From assembly GCF_009601685.2 (NCBI RefSeq), contig NZ_CP045701.2, positions 6,076,001 to 6,140,000 of the forward strand: a stretch of 64,000 nucleotides of DNA, in the 5' to 3' direction. The first letter of the stretch is position 1, and every line of letters begins with the position of its first letter. The translations under genes and the position numbers were made by a program. The DNA is from Pseudomonas brassicacearum (GTDB lineage Bacteria; Pseudomonadota; Gammaproteobacteria; Pseudomonadales; Pseudomonadaceae). Of the stretch, positions 63,294 to 64,000 are shown one piece after another. A model generated the notes under the pieces. The model did no database searches. It was not told the origin of the DNA and saw nothing but the letters and a program-made list of their open reading frames with translations.

Positions 63294-64000
63294 ATGAACT
63301 TACCTGCGCCTTCCATTCGCCATGACGACTGCGATGAGCTGGCGGCCCTTTGCAAGGCCGGCGGCGATCCGTTGCGGCTCAATGTATTGCGCGCCCTGGC
63401 CAACGATTCGTTCGGCGTGCTGGAGCTGGCGCAGATCTTCGGCATCGGTCAGTCCGGCATGAGCCACCACCTCAAGGTCCTGGCCCAGGCCGACCTGGTG
63501 GCGACCCGCCGCGAAGGCAACGCCATTTTCTATCGCCGCGCCCTGCCCCACACCGACCTGCTGGGCGGCAAGCTGCACGCCGCGCTGCTGGACGAAGTGG
63601 ACGCGCTGAACCTGCCGACGGACGTGCAGGCTCGCATCGCCCAGGTACACGGGCAACGGGCCGCCGCCAGCCAGGACTTCTTCGCACGGGTCGCCGAGAA
63701 GTTTCGCGCCCAGCAAGACCTGATCGCGGGATTGCCGCAATACCGCGAAAGCGTCGTGGCGCTGCTCGACAAACTAAGCTTCGAACCCACGGCCACGGCG
63801 ATCGAAGTCGGCCCCGGCGATGGCGCCTTTCTGCCAGAGCTGGCACAACGTTTCAGCCAGGTGACGGCGCTGGACAACAGCCCGGCCATGCTCGAGCTGG
63901 CGCGCCAGGTGTGTGAACGCGAGGCCCTGGCTAACGTCAGCCTGCAACTGGCCGATGCACTGGATGGCATGAGCCTGCAGGCCGACTGCGTGGTATTGAA
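63294..64000 (+). CDS. sahR: SahR-type ArsR regulator fused to a SAM methyltransferase domain (partial, 3' end cut)
   Basis: 235 complete residues visible of about 330 expected. Residues 20-95 form the ArsR winged helix (GDPLRLNVLRALANDSFGVL, GIGQSGMSHHLKVLAQADLVATRREG). From about residue 140 a class I methyltransferase begins (ATAIEVGPGDGAFLPELAQRF, VTALDNSPAMLELARQV). This pair of domains and the location beside tkt and (outside the window) metK match SahR, the S-adenosylhomocysteine-sensing repressor of the SAM cycle, and PA0547. A perfect palindrome lies just upstream. The methyltransferase fold probably senses SAH rather than catalysing. Confidence 0.88.
   Translation, partial: MNLPAPSIRHDDCDELAALCKAGGDPLRLNVLRALANDSFGVLELAQIFGIGQSGMSHHLKVLAQADLVATRREGNAIFYRRALPHTDLLGGKLHAALLDEVDALNLPTDVQARIAQVHGQRAAASQDFFARVAEKFRAQQDLIAGLPQYRESVVALLDKLSFEPTATAIEVGPGDGAFLPELAQRFSQVTALDNSPAMLELARQVCEREALANVSLQLADALDGMSLQADCVVL

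Overview
The window is a chromosomal segment of a fluorescent-group Pseudomonas. It is GC-rich, its intergenic regions are full of REP/REPIN palindromes typical of the P. fluorescens complex, and its gene order matches two P. aeruginosa PAO1 blocks as I remember them: roughly PA5372-PA5401 (choline, betaine and carnitine catabolism) and PA0547-PA0555 (SahR-like regulator, tkt, epd, pgk, fda). The exact species cannot be fixed by reading alone. No rRNA, tRNA, CRISPR array or prophage was seen.

Layout. 1-5213: a leftward pair, a membrane-anchored diheme RoxA-like cytochrome c (cut by the window edge) and a giant GMC oxidoreductase-alpha/beta hydrolase fusion. 5214-6340: a 1.1 kb gap of about 180-bp degenerate repeats with four perfect DnaA-box 9-mers; three more lie in the next two genes. 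6341-14165: leftward dimethylglycine-catabolism operon (dipeptidase, DUF5943 protein, dgcA, dgcB, ETF-alpha-like, ETF-beta-like). 14401-16653: LprI-like protein, DUF3010 protein and an orphan AAA ATPase. 16722-22691: carnitine module (cdhR divergent from caiX-cdhC-cdhA-cdhB-gamma-butyrobetaine dioxygenase). 23074-34654: small unknown protein, gbdR, sdaB, the cbcXWV betaine/choline/carnitine ABC transporter and betIBA. 34811-49469: general genes (TldD/TldE pair, MdtD-like MFS pump, dbpA, YhiN-like flavoprotein, YccS-like membrane protein, periplasmic solute-binding protein, ElaA acetyltransferase, YgjP-like metallopeptidase with a winged-helix protein, REC-PAS-GGDEF-EAL protein). 49792-51432: a tandem duplication of leaderless PL7 alginate lyases. 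51600-52179: a DUF6124 gene behind a highly structured leader. 52205-56614: two nearly identical 1661-bp IS1182-family elements inside nested long inverted repeats, with an 88-bp tandem array between them. 56692-63023: leftward central carbon genes tkt-epd-pgk-lipoprotein-mliC-fba. 63294-end: an ArsR-type regulator fused to a methyltransferase domain (SahR type), cut by the window edge.

How the genes work together. CbcX and CaiX capture choline/betaine or carnitine and feed the CbcWV permease. BetA and BetB oxidise choline to betaine under BetI control. Butyrobetaine is hydroxylated to carnitine, and CdhA, CdhC and CdhB convert carnitine to betaine under CdhR. Betaine demethylation (gbcAB, outside the window) gives dimethylglycine for DgcAB and its dedicated ETF; glycine then becomes serine, which SdaB deaminates to pyruvate. 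GbdR is the expected activator. The most unusual signals are the DnaA-box cluster, the nested palindromes around the IS pair, the long-stem DUF6124 leader, and REPINs whose internal GATCTTTT run and 11-bp arms vary in copy number.
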